A DNA stretch of 33,671 nt from a virus. This document shows positions 31,214 to 33,671 of this stretch, piece after piece; position 1 is the first letter of the stretch, and each line of letters starts with the position of its first letter. The stretch is taken from positions 1 through 33,671 of IMG/VR virus record IMGVR_UViG_3300008266_000252; one strand, 5' to 3'. The position numbers and the translations under genes were made by a program. The notes under the pieces are model-generated. The model saw only the letters and a list, made by a program, of their open reading frames with translations. It was not told the DNA's origin and ran no database searches.

Positions 31214-31698
31214 ATTTCTAAAATTACCACCAACACCGCTCCCAAGATCAAAGCGTCGTTTTGTAACCTGTCGATCCTTTGTTGACGTTGCCATTTTCTT
31301 TTCCGTTCTGCCACTACCTCTTGTTTGATCTCTTCGTCATGCTTTTTTGCAAGCCTTTTAAATTCCGCCTCATACCTTGACCAAACTGCACCCAGCGCCG
31401 GGTCTGTGTGGTAAATCAAAAATTCTCTCAACTCAACTGCCTGCCGCTCAAGTTCGATTTGGTTAAACACGTTTTCAAGAGCCTGAGCCTTGAGCGATTT
31501 TTCTTTTGGCGGGTCTAGTTCATTTCGTTTGACTTCCTTTTTTACTTCCTCATGCGCCTCAAAGAACTGCCCAATGAACCCTGATATCTCCTTGGTTACT
31601 TTGTAGAGGTCAGAGCCTGTGGCTTTGGCATCTTTGTACAGTGCAATCCCTTGCTTGATACCAGCAATGGCGGTAAGGGCAAGGGTAATCGGTTCAAT
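31171..31698 (-). CDS. Conserved phage membrane-anchored protein with no canonical start codon
   Basis: Open coding sequence runs from 31698 to 31171 (about 175 residues). It starts 'EPITLALTAIAGIKQGIALY', continues 'GSDLYKVTKEISGFIGQFFEAHEEVKKE', has a long charged helix and ends with a membrane segment ('ALILGAVLVVILEIWGLMYVI'). I recall phage proteins beginning M-x-P-I-T-L-A-L, so the N-terminal part is real. Yet no ATG, GTG or TTG occurs in frame before GTG at 31470. Candidates are ATT at 31698 (AGG eight bases upstream) or a +1 frameshift at the TGA (31702-31700) of the preceding gene, like the prfB site. Function unknown, probably membrane or lysis linked. Confidence 0.65.
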   Translation of the reverse strand: MEPITLALTAIAGIKQGIALYKDAKATGSDLYKVTKEISGFIGQFFEAHEEVKKEVKRNELDPPKEKSLKAQALENVFNQIELERQAVELREFLIYHTDPALGAVWSRYEAEFKRLAKKHDEEIKQEVVAERKRKWQRQQRIDRLQNDALILGAVLVVILEIWGLMYVIHLNRGP

Positions 31699-31699
31699 T

Positions 31700-31894
31700 T
31701 CACGCGCCTATGAGTTTGTTGAGCATTGTACCAACAAAGCCTGGTCCTAACAGCACTGCACCAATCACGATGTAGAGCAGGTATTCAATGCGCGTCATGC
31801 GCTTGTCACCCTCAGTAAAGGCTTTCTCAATGGCAGCATACCTTTCAGCGCAAACGGCTTCATGCACAGCAAACTCCTTTTCTACTTCATTCAT
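31700..31894 (-). CDS. XhlA-like small membrane protein
   Basis: The 64-residue product has an N-terminal charged helix ('EVEKEFAVHEAVCAERYAAIEKAF'), 'DKRMTRIEYLLY' and one C-terminal membrane segment (about 37-57) ending in a short tail. This is the layout of hemolysin XhlA-type proteins in lysis cassettes. ATG at 31894 overlaps the end of the preceding gene by 8 bases. Its TGA is directly followed, one frame over, by the unusual gene at 31171-31698, and the two may be linked by frameshifting. Confidence 0.72.
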   Translation of the reverse strand: MNEVEKEFAVHEAVCAERYAAIEKAFTEGDKRMTRIEYLLYIVIGAVLLGPGFVGTMLNKLIGA

Positions 31895-32327
31895 TTACTG
31901 GCTCACTTGAGGTGGTCGCAACAACTTCAGGTGCAGGTTCTACAGGCGCTTCCACGACTGGCTCAGGGATAGGCTCGGGGATAGGGCGCAAGTCGCCTCT
32001 GTCCCATGCTGTAGTCTCTTGATTCCATGTGTAGAAGTATTCATCCACAGGCATAGCAACAGGTGGATTCCACAGCCATGTGGCAGTGTCCAGCACCCAG
32101 TTGTCAAAAGGCTTGGGGGCAATGAAGACATCGTTCACATCGTCATAGGTGTAGCCAATGCCAGCATAGTTGCCACGCAATGGGCGACCTTCTGGGTGTT
32201 GGTTGCCAAGGGTGTTGTAGCTGGTTTGAATCCAGCCGTGACCGACTGCACCAGTGTCAATGAAGTCTTGTTCAGCAACAATCACCTGAGTAACGATACC
32301 GTTTTCTACTTTTGCAAAATGACTCAT
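31887..32327 (-). CDS. Conserved phage structural-module protein with Pro/Glu-rich tail
   Basis: The 146-residue protein begins 'MSHFAKVENGIVTQVIVAEQ' and has 'GWIQTSYNTLGNQHPEGRPLRGNYAGIGYTYDDVNDVFI' and 'LWNPPVAMP'. This is a pattern found in many cyanophage and other environmental phage genomes, usually near tail fibre genes. Function unproven; a fibre-associated or adhesin role is usually assumed. The last 40 residues are a Pro-Glu-Val repeat ('PIPEPIPEPVVEAPVEPAPE') and probably disordered. ATG at 32327 has AAGGAG upstream. Confidence 0.82.
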   Translation of the reverse strand: MSHFAKVENGIVTQVIVAEQDFIDTGAVGHGWIQTSYNTLGNQHPEGRPLRGNYAGIGYTYDDVNDVFIAPKPFDNWVLDTATWLWNPPVAMPVDEYFYTWNQETTAWDRGDLRPIPEPIPEPVVEAPVEPAPEVVATTSSEPVNE

Positions 32328-32336
32328 GTTTTCTCC

Positions 32337-33437
32337 TTATCGGGCGTTAGCGTATTTAAAAGGGTTTTCGGCGAAGGCGGCGTAGATGTAGGTTGCGCTA
32401 CCGTCGTTTATATCTCCAGAGTTTCCACGCAGTTTGAAACCATTGGACAAAATATCTGCAAATGCACCAGAAGTTGAAGTTGATGTGCTTTCTGTGCCGG
32501 ATGTATTTGGCAATAGTGGATTGTCGGCCACATTAAAATTATCACGGGAAGTATCAAGAATTGACCAGTTGCTTGTAGCAGATGTTTTCTTGAACATCAC
32601 CCACCTCGGCCTAAACCCAAGGTACACAAACGGCCCGTCAGGGAGGCCATTGCCTGTGTAGCTACCAAATGCAGAATATCCAGCTACTGGTGCAAAGCAG
32701 TAGGCTACCATCTGTTGAGAACTGTTTGTTCTATTAAGGGAACCCACAGAAAAAACACTTGAGTTAAATGTAGGAGAGCCTCCATTCCATGCTGTGTTAT
32801 CTGTTGCCTCTTGGTCACTTCCAGTTGTAGTTTGAAACAGTTTTAGATACTTAGTTGCACCCATACTTGTGTGGTAAACCGCCCCACCAATTGCGCCACT
32901 ATCCCTGTTTTTAACCATAATCATTGCTGGAGTAGCGTTCAACCCATGCCCAACAGTAGCATTAGCACCTGTGCCTGTATAAGTCACCACGCTAAAGCCA
33001 GCAGTAGTATTGGCGCTTACGGTTGATGTGATAGAGCCAGCATTATTGGTTGCGGCTGTACCACCTGCCAACCAATTCCATGCAACATAAGTATCACCAG
33101 ACTTGTTGTAGTTGTCCCAAGTCGATGTGCCATTTGTGGTTGTAAAGCCACCTGTGTCAAAAGAAGATAACCACCCATAAGATGATTCTGGAGACGCCGC
33201 TGGTGTTGGCTCTGCGCCCGTTGAGTTGGATGCAAGAACTTTCCCAGTACCCGCACCTCGTACAGAATCCATCCATTGATGACCAGAACCAGATGTACGA
33301 GACTTTTCCCATACTAAGTCTGGTTTAAAGTTTAAACCCGTAATACTTCTAGTTGCACCAGAACTTCCTCCAGTACCAGACCAAAGAAGAACATTAAAAG
33401 CAGTACGACCATCAGGAATTGCATATGTTGTTGGCAT
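32337..33437 (-). CDS. Tail fibre-like protein with DUF7483-type domain
   Basis: The 366-residue product is rich in Ser, Thr, Gly and Asn. Near the N-terminus are 'NVLLWSGTGGSSGATRSITGLNFKPDLVWEKSR', and near the C-terminus 'RPRWVMFKKTSATSNWSILDTSRDNFN' and 'LSNGFKLRGNSGDIN'. These two related halves (a W-x-K or F-K-K-T strand followed by W-x-x-x-D) resemble the DUF7483-type domains of phage tail fibres. The domain name is from memory. It probably forms a beta-sandwich that binds the host surface. ATG at 33437 has AAGGA upstream and directly follows a related gene. Confidence 0.72.
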   Translation of the reverse strand: MPTTYAIPDGRTAFNVLLWSGTGGSSGATRSITGLNFKPDLVWEKSRTSGSGHQWMDSVRGAGTGKVLASNSTGAEPTPAASPESSYGWLSSFDTGGFTTTNGTSTWDNYNKSGDTYVAWNWLAGGTAATNNAGSITSTVSANTTAGFSVVTYTGTGANATVGHGLNATPAMIMVKNRDSGAIGGAVYHTSMGATKYLKLFQTTTGSDQEATDNTAWNGGSPTFNSSVFSVGSLNRTNSSQQMVAYCFAPVAGYSAFGSYTGNGLPDGPFVYLGFRPRWVMFKKTSATSNWSILDTSRDNFNVADNPLLPNTSGTESTSTSTSGAFADILSNGFKLRGNSGDINDGSATYIYAAFAENPFKYANAR

Positions 33438-33446
33438 GGTTGTTCC

Positions 33447-33671
33447 TTATAGGTTGTATGTGTTTAGGGCAACGAAACCTGTGGGTGGGGTGTAGGTGAA
33501 TGGGCGTTGGCCGAAGTTAAATGCACCTGCGTTGTTGTCATAAAAACTACCGCCAAAAGCATAAGTATTTGCTGGTATTGAACTTATTGTCGCAACTAAA
33601 TTTCCTGCGTTGTAAAACTTCAATGTTGAACCATCAAAAGTCATAGCAACTGTTGTACCAGCAGACCAAGT
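33447..33671 (-). CDS. SPRY-like tail fibre protein, partial at window edge
   Basis: Only the C-terminal 74 residues are in the window. The frame is open to the edge (ACT TGG TCT at 33671-33663), so the start lies beyond. The sequence 'AMTFDGSTLKFYNAGNLVATI' and 'GQRPFTYTPPTGFVALNTYNL' is the end of a SPRY/concanavalin-like domain seen in phage fibre proteins. It is followed nine bases later by the DUF7483-like fibre gene. The in-frame ATG at 33644 is internal and not the likely start. Confidence 0.75.
   Translation of the reverse strand, partial: TWSAGTTVAMTFDGSTLKFYNAGNLVATISSIPANTYAFGGSFYDNNAGAFNFGQRPFTYTPPTGFVALNTYNL

Noticed and set aside
31171-31470. 99-residue gene starting at GTG 31470
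   Set aside because: Convincing coding sequence continues upstream in frame for 76 codons, and the GTG has no Shine-Dalgarno site.
1-33671. Integrase, attachment site or transposon
   Set aside because: No recombinase motifs, terminal inverted repeats or target duplications were recognised, although the full phage genome extends outside the window.

Overview
The window is part of a tailed double-stranded DNA phage (Caudoviricetes). Every gene I accept lies on the minus strand, so transcription runs from high to low coordinates. Genes are packed with stop/start overlaps (ATGA, TAATG) and good Shine-Dalgarno sites. A P22-like neck and tail set (SU10/P22 gp4-type adaptor, gp10-like stopper, fibres, very large internal-type virion proteins) suggests a podovirus-like particle. 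A single-domain M15 endolysin with a holin fits a Gram-negative host. The exact host is not visible; an aquatic bacterium is only my guess. Terminase, portal and capsid are not in the window and probably lie beyond 33671.

Late half (33671 down to 13482): tail fibre and SPRY-like proteins, a lysis cassette (XhlA-like protein, two membrane proteins, holin, M15 peptidase), the neck adaptor, another fibre protein, a gp10-like protein, two small proteins, and a run of large virion proteins (621, 330, 1359 and 1742 residues). Two tiny conserved proteins sit between the two giants. The block ends in a clear intrinsic terminator at 13407-13436.

A 380-base non-coding region (13101-13481) follows. It holds a perfect DnaA box, a second near-consensus box, five TATTAG repeats (three spaced exactly 10 bp), an AT-rich stretch, flanking inverted repeats and a sigma70-like promoter. 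It is the best candidate replication origin or control region in the window.

Replication half (13100 down to 6542): a SNF2-type helicase, two conserved phage proteins, an SSB-like protein, an archaeo-eukaryotic-type primase and a UvrD/PcrA-type helicase. A second promoter (6474-6501) starts the last operon: a coiled-coil protein, a DUF932 protein, a small winged-helix protein, then queE, queD, queC, folE, queF, dpdA and a sliding-clamp-like gene cut by the window edge.

The queE-queD-queC-folE-queF-dpdA block encodes every phage-specific step from GTP to preQ1, plus the transglycosylase that puts a 7-deazaguanine base into DNA. The phage therefore probably replaces some guanines in its genome with preQ1 or preQ0, as protection from host nucleases. 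Unusual details are a winged-helix domain fused to QueF, a QueC without its four zinc cysteines, a QueD with altered zinc ligands, and a virion-module gene with no ordinary start codon (possible AUU start or +1 frameshift).
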